Part shown: piece by piece, positions 41,825 to 49,538 of the stretch
How positions within the stretch are numbered: position 1 is the first letter of the stretch
How the letters are laid out: each line of letters starts with the position of its first letter
Assembly (NCBI RefSeq): GCF_005405885.1
Contig: NZ_BJFL01000031.1
Span: forward strand, 1-60,360
Direction: 5' to 3'
Length of the DNA stretch: 60,360 nucleotides
Source of the DNA: Gandjariella thermophila
GTDB lineage: Bacteria > Actinomycetota > Actinomycetes > Mycobacteriales > Pseudonocardiaceae
The notes under the pieces: generated by a model
Databases searched by the model: none
What the model was told of the DNA's origin: nothing
The model's input: only the letters and a program-made list of their open reading frames with translations
Translations under genes and position numbers: made by a program

Positions 41825-42559
41825 ATGGCCAAGGTGCGCTCGCTGTCCGAGGAGGATCTCCAGTTCCTGCGGGCCGAACTCGCCGCAGGGCGGACGCCCA
41901 CCGTGTGGTTCACGCCGAACGCGGTGGGCATGACGGCCGGGCGCTCGGCGAAGGTGACGGCGTTCACCGCACCCGAGGAGGGCGACTTCATCCAGGTGCG
42001 GCCGACCGGCTCGCGCGACGTGCTGTCGTTCTCCCCCGCGGAGATGACGCTGACCAAGCCGCCCCGGAAGAAGCCGGCCACATCCGCCGCGAGCGCCGTC
42101 TCCGGTTCGGGCACGTCGGCCGCGAGCCCGTCGCCGGGTGGCCCGGCGGCGGACCCGGTGGGGAGCCGCCGCGCGCAGCCGGCCGACGACCCGGGCGGCC
42201 GACCGGCCAGCGTCCGACGAACATCCGGCGGCGGTGCTTCGGCCGTGGTCGGTGCGGAGCAGCCGGCCCGGCGGGGCGGTGCGCGGAAGTCGCGGCCGGC
42301 CGAGGTGACCGTCACGCTGAGCTCGACGGCCGAGGGCGAGTGGACGGTCGACGTGGTGGCCGGGAAGAAGCGCACCGTCCGGGCCGTGCCGGTGCCGGCG
42401 TCCGCGGTCGCCAAGGCGGCCAAGGAACTGCATCCGGACGTCTCCGAGGCGATCGAGGCCGTACTGGAGGCGGCCAGGGCGCAGCAGCGGGCCCGCATCG
42501 AGCAACTGCAGGCGGAACTGGACGCGGCGCAACGCGCGCTGTCCGAACTCTCCGGCTGA
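41825..42559 (+). CDS. DUF6319-like protein of unknown function
   Basis: A 244-residue protein with a conserved N-terminal part (SLSEEDLQFLRAELAAGRTP, TVWFTPNAVGMTAGRSAKV, DFIQVRPTGSRDVLSFSPAE) that resembles a small KOW/SH3-like fold, a Ser/Pro/Gly-rich linker at about 80-155 and a C-terminal part ending in a coiled coil (ARAQQRARIEQLQAELDAAQ). The DUF6319 name is from memory of similar actinobacterial sequences and is not certain. No enzyme motif is visible. The ATG at 41825 has GAGGTGAGG 6 nt upstream. It is followed 104 bp later on the same strand by a tiny Cys-rich peptide ORF. Confidence 0.65.
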   Translation: MAKVRSLSEEDLQFLRAELAAGRTPTVWFTPNAVGMTAGRSAKVTAFTAPEEGDFIQVRPTGSRDVLSFSPAEMTLTKPPRKKPATSAASAVSGSGTSAASPSPGGPAADPVGSRRAQPADDPGGRPASVRRTSGGGASAVVGAEQPARRGGARKSRPAEVTVTLSSTAEGEWTVDVVAGKKRTVRAVPVPASAVAKAAKELHPDVSEAIEAVLEAARAQQRARIEQLQAELDAAQRALSELSG

Positions 42560-42592
42560 CCGGGGCCGGACGTTCCGCCTTCCCTCGCGCGG

Positions 42593-42623
42593 CGGTATCA
42601 CCCCGTGCCGCACGGAAATACCG
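42593..42623. promoter_or_regulatory. 31-bp interrupted palindrome before the Cys-rich peptide ORF
   Basis: The inner arms CCGTGC (42603-42608) and GCACGG (42610-42615) flank a single C, and outer arms CGGTAT (42593-42598) and ATACCG (42618-42623) continue the symmetry. It ends 41 bp before the small ORF. Either an operator or a terminator of the preceding gene; the near-zero loop favours a protein-binding site. Confidence 0.55.
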
Positions 42624-42663
42624 TCGTGGGGGACATATGCACCCCGACTCATGGGAGGGCGTC

Positions 42664-42774
42664 ATGGCGGCACCTGTGGAGCGCACGGCGGCGGAGAGCC
42701 CGCACCTGGGTGGCTGCAGCTGTTGCTCGAGCTGCACCGGGCCGGGTTGCGGCTGCTGCTCCGGCTGCCGCTGA
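42664..42774 (+). CDS. 36-residue Cys-rich peptide with two CxCCxxC motifs
   Basis: A short ORF preceded by GGGAGGG at 42654-42660, 3 nt before the ATG. The first 17 residues (MAAPVERTAAESPHLGG) contain no cysteine; the last 19 contain eight, as CSCCSSC, a TGPG turn, CGCCSGC and a final Arg. The duplicated CxCCxxC and the absence of other bulky residues point to a thiolate metal cluster (a minimal metallothionein) or to a ribosomal-peptide precursor with leader and core split after GG. An upstream in-frame ATG at 42638 would add nine residues. An MNIO gene lies 6 kb away. Small size means chance cannot be fully excluded, but the ribosome site and pattern argue for a real gene. Confidence 0.68.
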   Translation: MAAPVERTAAESPHLGGCSCCSSCTGPGCGCCSGCR

Positions 42775-42879
42775 CCGCTGATCATCCCCGCGGCGAGCGC
42801 CTCGCGGACGCGCGGCCCGTTCCGCCGCACGATGGCCGCCCGGGGATACCGCATCGCCGAGGCCGGGCGGCGGGCGACA

Positions 42880-44490
42880 TCACGGCGGGCAGACGGTGCC
42901 GTCCGTGGGCGCCCGGCCGTCGACCAGGAAGTGCTGCGCCGCCGTGGTCGCGCACGGCGACGTGGCGAGCGCGCCGTGCCCGCCGCCCTGCCAGGCCACC
43001 GAGATGCCGGTGGTGAGCTGCTGGGCGGTGCGCTCGGTGCCGGGTGCCGGCGTGATCGGGTCGCTGGCGGTGCTGAGCACCAGTACCGGGGGAGCGCCCG
43101 GCACGGCCAGTGTGGTCGGCGGGGTCTGCTGCGGCACCGGCCACGGGCTGCACCACAGCAACCGGTCCGCGAACAACCCGCCGAACAGCGGGTACTTGCC
43201 TCGCCAGTCGGCGGCGGTGCGAGCCACCCGGTCCGGAGACAGCCGGGTGCCGGTGTCGTTGCATCCGGTGACCAGTTGCGGGTCGAGCCGGGCCGGGTTG
43301 CGGTCCGGGCCGCCGAGCAGCGGTGCGACCAGCGCGGCGAGCCCGCCGACGTCGCCGATACGCGCCCTGGCCAGCGCGCCGGCCAGATCCGACCAGTGCG
43401 GCCGGTCGGCCAGACCCAGCAGCATCGCGGTCAGCGCGGTCCCGGCGGTGACCTGGGTGCCGTCCGGCGCGGTCACCGGGCGCTGGCGCAGCCCGTCCAG
43501 CAGGCCCCGCACGGCCTGCCGAGGGTCTCCGCCCAGCGGGCAGCCGTGCGCCACGCAGTCCGTGACAAACGCGCCGAAGGTCTGCTCCGCGCCGGCCGCC
43601 CTGGCCTCCGCCTGCCCGGTGCCGTCGAGCGCCGGGTCGGGCGAGCCGTCCAGCACGATCCGCCCGATCCGGTCCGGATAGCGGCTCATGTAGGTGGTGA
43701 GCACCCGGGAACCCTCGCCGTGGCCGACCGCGTTCAGCCGCGGCACGTCCAGTTCCTGCCGCAGCCGCTCCAGGTCGGCGGCCGCCCGCCAGGTGTCCAG
43801 CGCGGCGAGCCGCTGGTCGAGGTCGAGCACGCACTCCTGGCTGGCCCGCCGGGCGGCGTCCAGCAGGTCGTCCAGCCGCGCCGAGGACGGGTCGTAGCCG
43901 ACCACCCTGCCGCGCACGTCCGGTGGCACGCACTCGGCCGCGTCGGACGCGCCCGTGCCCCTGCGGTCCACGCCGATCAGCGAGAACGTGCTCAGCATGG
44001 CGCGGGGTAGCTGGCTGGCCAGCCGGGCCGCGTAGAGGGTGCCCGGTTCGCCGCCGACGTCGTTGACCACCACCAGCGGCACCGGTCCGTCTCCGGCCTT
44101 GAGCACGCTGATCCGCGCGGTGCCGCTGCCCGGCTGCCCCGGGGCGTCCAGCACGTTGACCACCCGGCCGCACTGGTACGGCACGCCCGCGGCGTTGCCC
44201 AGCCCGGCAAGCTGGTCCCTGGTCGGCTGGTCGCAGTCCGACCAGGTGATCCCGGGCGAGCCCGGCCGCTCCAGCGGCGGCACCGGTTTCGGGCCGATGG
44301 TGCTGATCGGCGGGCTGCCGGAGGAACCGCCGTCCTGGCGCACCGCGATCACCGGCCGGTTGGACGGCCCCGCCGCGCACCCGGCCAGCGTGCCCAGCAG
44401 AGCGGCCGCGAACAGCGCGGGAAGCGCCGCCGACCGCACCGGACCACGCCGGGCCGGGCGGGATTCGCGGGCCACCTGGCGGCGCGGCAC
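42880..44490 (-). CDS. Secreted alpha/beta-hydrolase lipoprotein, TAP/SlpE-like, with altered nucleophile
   Basis: A 536-residue protein related to tripeptidyl aminopeptidases (Rv2672 neighbourhood). The signal peptide ends in a lipobox LAGC near residue 37, so it is a lipoprotein facing outward. The hydrolase core includes LIGVDRRGTGASD near 205, the C-terminal Asp in VLSTASDPITPAPG near 480 and His in WQGGGHGAL near 510. The nucleophile elbow, normally GxSxG, reads VGHGEGSRVLTTYMSRYPDR near 283, with Gly (codon GGC) where Ser is expected. It may be a pseudoenzyme, or may use the shifted Ser. The GTG at 44490 has GAGGAG 5 nt upstream. The gene is followed in the same region by a RibD-like reductase, as in M. 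tuberculosis. Confidence 0.82.
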   Translation of the reverse strand: MPRRQVARESRPARRGPVRSAALPALFAAALLGTLAGCAAGPSNRPVIAVRQDGGSSGSPPISTIGPKPVPPLERPGSPGITWSDCDQPTRDQLAGLGNAAGVPYQCGRVVNVLDAPGQPGSGTARISVLKAGDGPVPLVVVNDVGGEPGTLYAARLASQLPRAMLSTFSLIGVDRRGTGASDAAECVPPDVRGRVVGYDPSSARLDDLLDAARRASQECVLDLDQRLAALDTWRAAADLERLRQELDVPRLNAVGHGEGSRVLTTYMSRYPDRIGRIVLDGSPDPALDGTGQAEARAAGAEQTFGAFVTDCVAHGCPLGGDPRQAVRGLLDGLRQRPVTAPDGTQVTAGTALTAMLLGLADRPHWSDLAGALARARIGDVGGLAALVAPLLGGPDRNPARLDPQLVTGCNDTGTRLSPDRVARTAADWRGKYPLFGGLFADRLLWCSPWPVPQQTPPTTLAVPGAPPVLVLSTASDPITPAPGTERTAQQLTTGISVAWQGGGHGALATSPCATTAAQHFLVDGRAPTDGTVCPP

Positions 44491-44615
44491 GGCTGCTCCT
44501 CGCTGGCGTGACTGATCGGACGTCGTGGACTTTCCCGAAACGAGGCTGGCACGCGGGGAGTGAGAACCCGGTGAGAGGGCAGCCCGGCTGGTTTGCCGGC
44601 ATGGTGCAGCAGACA

Positions 44616-44629
44616 GTACCGTGTGGTAC
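44616..44629. promoter_or_regulatory. Palindrome overlapping the probable promoter of the XRE-cupin gene
   Basis: GTACCGTGTGGTAC has perfect 5-bp arms around GTGT. TTGCCG at 44593-44598 and TACCGT at 44617-44622, 18 bp apart, could be -35 and -10 boxes, so the palindrome would cover the -10. CAGCAGA occurs on both sides. This is a likely autoregulatory site. Confidence 0.5.
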
Positions 44630-44651
44630 AGCAGAACGACCGGAGGTGCCC

Positions 44652-45248
44652 GTGGCCGACCAGGACGCGCTGGCCAGGGCGATCGCCGCGAACGTGCGGG
44701 CGGCCAGGGCGGCCCGCCGCTGGAGCCTGGACCGGTTGGCCGCGCTGTCCGGGCTGAGCAAGGGCGTGCTGGTGGCCATCGAGCAGGGCCGGGGCAATCC
44801 CAGCATCGGCACGCTGTGGCGGATCGCCGAGGCGTTCGGCACCGGCCTTGCCCAGCTCGTCGAGGTGGAGCGGGAGCCGCCGCTGCGGGTGGCCGAGCCG
44901 GGTACCGGCGCGGTGCTGTGGCGCGGCACCGCCGGGGGCGCCGGCACCCTCCTGCTCGGCGGCGATCGGCCGGTGGTCGAGCTGTGGCACTGGACGATGC
45001 GGCCGGGGGAGGAGCACCACAGCGATCCGCACGCGCCGGGCGTCCGGGAACTGCTGCTCGTGGTCGAGGGGGAAATTGAGCTGCGGGTGGCCGGGCAGCG
45101 GGCGAGGATCGCGGCCGGTGGCGCGGCGTCCTTCGCCGGCGACCGGCCGCACGGCTACCTCGCGGTGGGCGAGGTGCCTTGCCGGTTCGCCATGACCGTG
45201 CTGGCACCCGAGCCGGCCGGTGCGGCGGCCCAGGACACGCCGGGCTGA
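44652..45248 (+). CDS. XRE-family regulator with C-terminal cupin domain
   Basis: A 198-residue regulator: helix-turn-helix at about 9-65 (NVRAARAARRWSLDRLAALS, GLSKGVLVAIEQGRGNPSIG) and a cupin beta-barrel at about 100-185 (MRPGEEHHSDPHAPGVRELL, GEIELRVAG, DRPHGYLAV) with His residues suited to metal or ligand binding. Such proteins often control an adjacent exporter or amino-acid pathway in response to a small molecule. The GTG at 44652 has GGAGG 5 nt upstream. The EamA transporter starts 46 bp after its stop and is the probable target and operon partner. Confidence 0.9.
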   Translation: MADQDALARAIAANVRAARAARRWSLDRLAALSGLSKGVLVAIEQGRGNPSIGTLWRIAEAFGTGLAQLVEVEREPPLRVAEPGTGAVLWRGTAGGAGTLLLGGDRPVVELWHWTMRPGEEHHSDPHAPGVRELLLVVEGEIELRVAGQRARIAAGGAASFAGDRPHGYLAVGEVPCRFAMTVLAPEPAGAAAQDTPG

Positions 45249-45294
45249 GCGCTGCCGTCGTTCGCGACGGTGCGGAAGAGGAGGGCGGACAACC

Positions 45295-46215
45295 GTGGTG
45301 GCGGTACAGGTGCAGCGGTCCAGGACGACCTGGCGTCCGATGCTGGGGTTGGCCACGCTGGCCGGCCGCGCGGTGAGTGCCACGCCTCCGCCGGCCCTGG
45401 TGCTGCTCGGCATCGTCAGCGTGCAGCTCGGCGCGTCCGTGGCCAAGCAGATGTTCGCGGTCGCCGGATCGCTCGGCGTGGTCGCCATGCGGCTGGTGTT
45501 CGCTGCCGTGGTGCTGCTGGTCGTGTGGCGGCCGTCGGTGCGCACCCTGCGCACGCTGCGGGCCGACCGCCGGTTGCTCACCGTCGTGCTTGGCTACGGC
45601 GCGGTGCTCGCCGGCATGAACATGGCCTTCTACCAGGCGCTCGCCCGGATCCCGCAGGGCGTCGCGGTGACCGTCGAGTTCCTCGGACCGCTGTCGGTCG
45701 CGCTGCTCGGCTCCCGTCGCTGGCTGGACGCGCTGTGGGCGGCGCTTGCCGCGGCCGGGGTACTGCTGCTCACCGAGGACGGCGGCGCCGTGCGGTGGAC
45801 CGGCGTCGCTTTCGCTCTGCTCGCCGCCGCCTGCTGGGCGAGCTACATCCTGCTGGGTGCGGCGCTGGGCAGGCGCACCACCGACGGACAGGGGCTGGCC
45901 GTGGCGATGGCCTTCGGTGGTCTCTTCGCCGCGCCGCTGGGTGTCGCGCAGGCCGGTGCCACGCTGCTGCGCCCGGAGGTGCTGGCGGCCGGGCTCGCCG
46001 TGGCGCTGCTGTCCTCGGTGGTGCCGTACTCGCTGGAGCTGGAGGCGCTGCGACGGATCCCGCCCCGGGTGTTCGGCGTGCTGATGAGCCTGGAACCGGC
46101 GGTGGCCGCGCTGGCCGGGCTGGTGGTGCTCGGCGAGGCGCTGGCCCCTACGCAGTGGCTGGCGATCTGCTGCGTGGTGGTCGCCTCGATCGGTGCCACC
46201 CGCGGCGCCCGGTAA
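45295..46215 (+). CDS. EamA/RhtA-family exporter
   Basis: A 306-residue membrane protein with ten hydrophobic segments in two EamA repeats. Sequence landmarks are AKQMFAVAGSLGVVAMRLVF, GYGAVLAGMNMAFYQALARI followed by PQGVAVTVEFLGPLSVALLG, and in the second half LLSSVVPYSLELEALRRIPP and VFGVLMSLEPAVAALAGLVV, typical of RhtA-type threonine/homoserine exporters. It probably exports an amino acid or related metabolite. Two adjacent GTG codons (45295 and 45298) can start it; GGAGGG lies 9 nt upstream of the first. It follows the XRE-cupin regulator, which likely controls it. Confidence 0.9.
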   Translation: MVAVQVQRSRTTWRPMLGLATLAGRAVSATPPPALVLLGIVSVQLGASVAKQMFAVAGSLGVVAMRLVFAAVVLLVVWRPSVRTLRTLRADRRLLTVVLGYGAVLAGMNMAFYQALARIPQGVAVTVEFLGPLSVALLGSRRWLDALWAALAAAGVLLLTEDGGAVRWTGVAFALLAAACWASYILLGAALGRRTTDGQGLAVAMAFGGLFAAPLGVAQAGATLLRPEVLAAGLAVALLSSVVPYSLELEALRRIPPRVFGVLMSLEPAVAALAGLVVLGEALAPTQWLAICCVVVASIGATRGAR

Positions 46216-46260
46216 CGCGCCGACCCGACCCGCGGGGCCCGGTATCGCGCCGGCGCCGGC
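46201..46260. repeat. Imperfect 30-bp tandem repeat across the 3' end of the EamA gene
   Basis: The units at 46201-46230 and 46231-46260 share CGCGG-GCCCGGTA-CGCGCCG; the first contains the EamA stop codon. A weaker third copy may begin at 46262. It lies in the short gap between the convergent EamA and RibD-like genes. Confidence 0.55.
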
Positions 46261-46280
46261 TCGCGGCGCGGGTGACGCGG

Positions 46281-47036
46281 CTACCGGGGCCTGCGGTAGC
46301 GCAGCAGCAGCGTGTCGTCCTCGCAGAGCACCGTGTCCAGCCGCATGCGCGCCGGCGCCGGGGGCAGCGCGCCGCTGGCGATGCGGCCGGCATCGCCTCC
46401 GGTGAGCAGCGGCGACACGGTCAGGCACAGCTCGTCCACCAGGTCCTCGGCGATCAGCGCGGCGAACAGGGTCGGGCCGCCCTCGCAGGACACCCGGCGC
46501 AGCCCCCGCTCGTCCAGCGCGGCCAGCGCCCGGTGCGGGTCGACGGCGTCCTCGCCGGCCACCACCACCTCGGCGCCGGCGTCGCCCAGCGCCTTGCGCC
46601 GCTGCGCCGGCGCCGCCTCGCAGGTGACCACGATGGTCGCCACGGAGACGTCGGTGACCAGCGGCGCGTCCGGCTCGATCGAGCAGCGCCGGGTGACCAC
46701 GGCCAGCGGAGGCACCGGGGAGAGCCCCAGCCGCTTCCGCCGCTCCACCCGGACCTCGCGCGGTTTGACCCCGTGGTAGCCCTCGATCAGCGCGGTGCCC
46801 GCGCCGACCAGCACCACGTCGGCCAGATCCCGGCTCAGCGCGAACACCCGCTTGTCCGCCGGGCTGGACAGCCCCCCGGAGCGGCCGGCCACCGTCACCG
46901 CACCGTCCACACTGGACACGAAATGGGCCTGCACCCAGGGCCGGTCCAGGTTGGCCGGGTAGGCGTAGAGCCGCTCCAGGTCACGGTCGTCGACCTGCGC
47001 TGTCTGGTCCGTCACAGGGGGCCATAGTTGGTGCAC
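46281..47036 (-). CDS. RibD-C-type pyrimidine reductase family protein
   Basis: A 251-residue protein with the dihydrofolate-reductase-like fold of the RibD C-terminal domain: VQAHFVSSVDGAVTVAGRSG near 35-54, DVVLVGAGTALIEGYHG near 75, RRVSCEGGPTLFAALIAEDL near 175 and the C-terminal LVDELCLTVSPLL. The family reduces 5-amino-6-ribosylamino-uracil phosphate with NADPH in riboflavin synthesis, or a related substrate; the deaminase domain of RibD is absent. M. tuberculosis Rv2671, in the same place, can act as a dihydrofolate reductase, so that role is also possible. The GTG at 47036 is 34 bp from the divergent zapE start. Confidence 0.87.
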   Translation of the reverse strand: MHQLWPPVTDQTAQVDDRDLERLYAYPANLDRPWVQAHFVSSVDGAVTVAGRSGGLSSPADKRVFALSRDLADVVLVGAGTALIEGYHGVKPREVRVERRKRLGLSPVPPLAVVTRRCSIEPDAPLVTDVSVATIVVTCEAAPAQRRKALGDAGAEVVVAGEDAVDPHRALAALDERGLRRVSCEGGPTLFAALIAEDLVDELCLTVSPLLTGGDAGRIASGALPPAPARMRLDTVLCEDDTLLLRYRRPR

Positions 47037-47057
47037 GGTGCCATCCCAACACGCGGT

Positions 47058-47063
47058 TAGGCT
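47058..47063 (+). promoter_or_regulatory. -10 box of a probably leaderless zapE transcript
   Basis: TAGGCT ends 7 nt before the zapE ATG at 47071, and no Shine-Dalgarno sequence precedes that ATG. Transcription from this box would start at or next to the ATG, giving a leaderless message, which actinobacteria translate well. No good -35 box was found. Confidence 0.5.
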
Positions 47064-47070
47064 GCCCGTC

Positions 47071-48114
47071 ATGCCCGCCCAGCGCCTGTCCGATCGTCAT
47101 CCCGAGATCGCGGCGGACGAGCTGGTGGCGTCCATGGTGCCGCCGCCGCGGTTCGACCACGTGCGCTTCGAGAACTACCTGCCCAACCCGGACGAGCCCA
47201 GCCAGATGGCCGCGCTCGCCGCCTGCCGGGAGTTCGCCGAGCGGGTCGCCGCCGGCCGCCCGACCCGCGGCTGGCTGGGCGGCTGGCTGGGCGGCGGGCA
47301 GAAGTCCCGGCAGCAACCCGGGCTGTACCTGGACGGCGGCTTCGGTGTGGGCAAGACCCATCTGCTCGCCTCTGCCTGGCACGCGGCGCCCGGGCCGAAG
47401 GCGTACGGGACCTTCGTCGAGCTGACCCACCTGGTCGGCGCGCTCGGCTTCGCCGAGGCGGTGCGCCGGCTCGCCGACCACCGGCTGCTCGCCATCGACG
47501 AGTTCGAGCTGGACGACCCGGGTGACACCATGCTGATCACCCGGCTGCTGGCCGCACTCACCGACGCCGGCGTGTTCGTCGCCGCCACCTCCAACACGCT
47601 GCCCGACAGGCTGGGCGAGGGCCGGTTCGCCGCGGACGACTTCCTGCGCGAGATCCACAGCATGGCCGCGCGGTTCGGGGTGGTCCGGGTGGAGGGGCCG
47701 GACTACCGGCACCGCGGGCTGCCCGACCCGCCGGAGCCGATGTCCGACGACGACCTGGCGGCCAGCGCCGAGGCACTGCCCGGCGCCACCCTGGACGACT
47801 TCGACGAGCTGTGCGCGCACCTGGCCCGGCTGCACCCCTCCCGGTACGGGCCGCTGGTCGACGGGGTGGCCGCGGTGCACCTGCGGGGTGTGCACGCCGC
47901 GCCGGACCAGGACGTGGCGCTGCGCCTGGTCAGCCTCGCGGACCGGCTCTACGACCGCGCCATCCCGGTCGCGGTGTCCGGGCAGCCGCTGTCCGCGCTG
48001 TTCACCGAGGAGATGCTGGGCGGCGGCTACCGGAAGAAGTACCTGCGCGCGCTGTCCCGGCTGGTCGCGCTGTCCCGTGAGGTGGCGTCCCCGGTGCCGC
48101 GTTCGGCGGGCTGA
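47071..48114 (+). CDS. zapE: Cell-division protein ZapE (AFG1-like ATPase)
   Basis: A 347-residue P-loop ATPase. Walker A is YLDGGFGVGKTHLLASAW near 89-106 and Walker B LLAIDEFELDDPGD near 141-154, followed by sensor motif VFVAATSNTLPDRLGEGRF near 170. The family (AFG1/ZapE) associates with FtsZ in Gram-negative bacteria; the actinobacterial role is less clear. It matches Rv2670c, the divergent neighbour of ribD in M. tuberculosis. The ATG at 47071 gives the conserved start and is probably leaderless. Its last codons lie within a 15-bp hairpin that acts as terminator. Confidence 0.9.
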   Translation: MPAQRLSDRHPEIAADELVASMVPPPRFDHVRFENYLPNPDEPSQMAALAACREFAERVAAGRPTRGWLGGWLGGGQKSRQQPGLYLDGGFGVGKTHLLASAWHAAPGPKAYGTFVELTHLVGALGFAEAVRRLADHRLLAIDEFELDDPGDTMLITRLLAALTDAGVFVAATSNTLPDRLGEGRFAADDFLREIHSMAARFGVVRVEGPDYRHRGLPDPPEPMSDDDLAASAEALPGATLDDFDELCAHLARLHPSRYGPLVDGVAAVHLRGVHAAPDQDVALRLVSLADRLYDRAIPVAVSGQPLSALFTEEMLGGGYRKKYLRALSRLVALSREVASPVPRSAG

Positions 48115-48137
48115 GACGGGGCGCCCGCCGAACGCGG
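48097..48137 (+). terminator. 15-bp hairpin terminator overlapping the zapE stop codon
   Basis: CCGCGTTCGGCGGGC at 48097-48111 is the exact reverse complement of GCCCGCCGAACGCGG at 48123-48137, with an 11-nt loop that holds the TGA stop. The upstream arm encodes the last five zapE codons. Confidence 0.8.
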
Positions 48138-48208
48138 TGGCGACGTCTGCCGGGTGTGGGGTCGTCGGCGACGTCTCGCGGCCGGGTTCGGGGTAACGTG
48201 CGGACGCC

Positions 48209-49447
48209 TCAGCGGGTGAGCACCTCGGCGATGGTGTCGATGCCGCGGTCCAGCTCGTCGCGGCTGATCACTAGCGGCGGTGCCACCCGCAGCGTGGTGT
48301 CCTGGGTCTCCTTGCACAGCACGCCGCGCGCGGCCAGCGCCTCGCTGGCCTGCCTGCCGGTGGGGCCGCCGGGAGAGATCTCCACGCCGGCCCACAGGCC
48401 CCGGCCGCGCACCTCGGCCACCCCGGCGCCGACCAGCTCGCCGAGCCGCGCGTGCAGGTGGGCGCCCAGCTCGCGGGAGCGCCGCTGGAACTCCCCGGTG
48501 GCCAGCAGCCTGATCACCGCCCGGCCGACCGCGCAGGCCAGCGGGTTGCCGCCGAAGGTGGAGCCATGCTGGCCGGGGCGCAGGACGCCGAGCACGTCCC
48601 GCCGGCCGATCACCGCGGATACCGGCACGATGCCACCGCCGAGCGCCTTGCCCAGCGTGTAGAGGTCCGCGCGGACGCCGTCGTGGTCGCAGGCGAGCAG
48701 GTCACCGGTGCGGGCCAGGCCGGACTGGATCTCGTCGGCGATCATGAGCACGCCGTGCTCGTCGCAGATCCGGCGTACCTCGCGCAGGTAGCCCGCGGGC
48801 GGCACGATCACGCCGGCCTCGCCCTGGATCGGCTCGACCAGCACCGCGGCGGTCCGCTCGGTGATCGCGGCGGCCATCGCCGCCGCGTCGCCGTACTTGA
48901 CCACGGTGAACCCCGGCGTGAACGGGCCGAACCCGGCGCGCGCCACCGGGTCGGTGGAGAAGGAGACCACGGTGGTGGTGCGGCCGTGGAAGTTCGAGGC
49001 GGCCACCACGATCTCCGCGGTGCCGTCCGGCACGCCCCTGACCTCGTGGGCCCACTTCCGGGCGACCTTGAGCGCGGACTCCACCGCCTCCGCGCCGGAG
49101 TTCATCGGCAGCACCATCTCGGTGCCGGTCAACTCGGCCAGCTCCCGGCAGAACAGGCCGAACTGGTCGTGGTGGAACGCACGGGAGGTCAGCGTGACCC
49201 GGCCGAGCTGCTCCGTCGCGGCGGCGACCAGGGCCGGGTGGCGGTGGCCGAAGTTGAGCGCCGAGTAGCCGGCGAGGAAGTCGAGGTACCGGCGGCCGGT
49301 CACGTCGGTCACCCAGGCACCCTCGGCGTGGCTGATCACCACGGGCAGCGGGTGATAGTTGTGCGTGCTCCAGTGCTCGTCGAGCGCGATGTAGTCGGCG
49401 GCGCCGCCCGGCGTGCCGGTGGCGGGGTGATCGGCGGTCAGGGTCAT
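48209..49447 (-). CDS. rocD: Ornithine-oxo-acid transaminase
   Basis: A 412-residue class III PLP aminotransferase that converts ornithine and 2-oxoglutarate to glutamate semialdehyde and glutamate, linking arginine and proline metabolism. Features include the N-terminal HNYHPLPVVISHAEGAWVTD, substrate residues LPMNSGAEAVESALK near 119, cofactor Asp in LMIADEIQSGLARTG near 235 and PLP-binding Lys in TLGKALGGGIVP near 265, then GQHGSTFGGNPLACA. The N-terminal HNYHPLP is specific for ornithine aminotransferases. No arginase gene is adjacent. A perfect 20-bp palindrome lies 72 bp upstream of the ATG. Confidence 0.95.
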   Translation of the reverse strand: MTLTADHPATGTPGGAADYIALDEHWSTHNYHPLPVVISHAEGAWVTDVTGRRYLDFLAGYSALNFGHRHPALVAAATEQLGRVTLTSRAFHHDQFGLFCRELAELTGTEMVLPMNSGAEAVESALKVARKWAHEVRGVPDGTAEIVVAASNFHGRTTTVVSFSTDPVARAGFGPFTPGFTVVKYGDAAAMAAAITERTAAVLVEPIQGEAGVIVPPAGYLREVRRICDEHGVLMIADEIQSGLARTGDLLACDHDGVRADLYTLGKALGGGIVPVSAVIGRRDVLGVLRPGQHGSTFGGNPLACAVGRAVIRLLATGEFQRRSRELGAHLHARLGELVGAGVAEVRGRGLWAGVEISPGGPTGRQASEALAARGVLCKETQDTTLRVAPPLVISRDELDRGIDTIAEVLTR

Positions 49448-49518
49448 GCTGACAAGGCTAAGGCGGCCGTCACGTTCGTTTCATCGGCAAGCTGTTGCGT
49501 GGAGCCGGACAACGTTGC

Positions 49519-49538
49519 GTGATATGGCGCCATATCAC
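49519..49538. promoter_or_regulatory. Perfect 20-bp palindrome upstream of rocD
   Basis: GTGATATGGCGCCATATCAC reads the same on both strands. It lies 72 bp before the rocD start and 200 bp before the divergent SGNH gene. GTTGCGT occurs three times around it (49493, 49514, 49545). Position and symmetry suggest a regulator site for rocD, perhaps an Lrp/AsnC-type protein, though none is encoded here. Confidence 0.7.
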
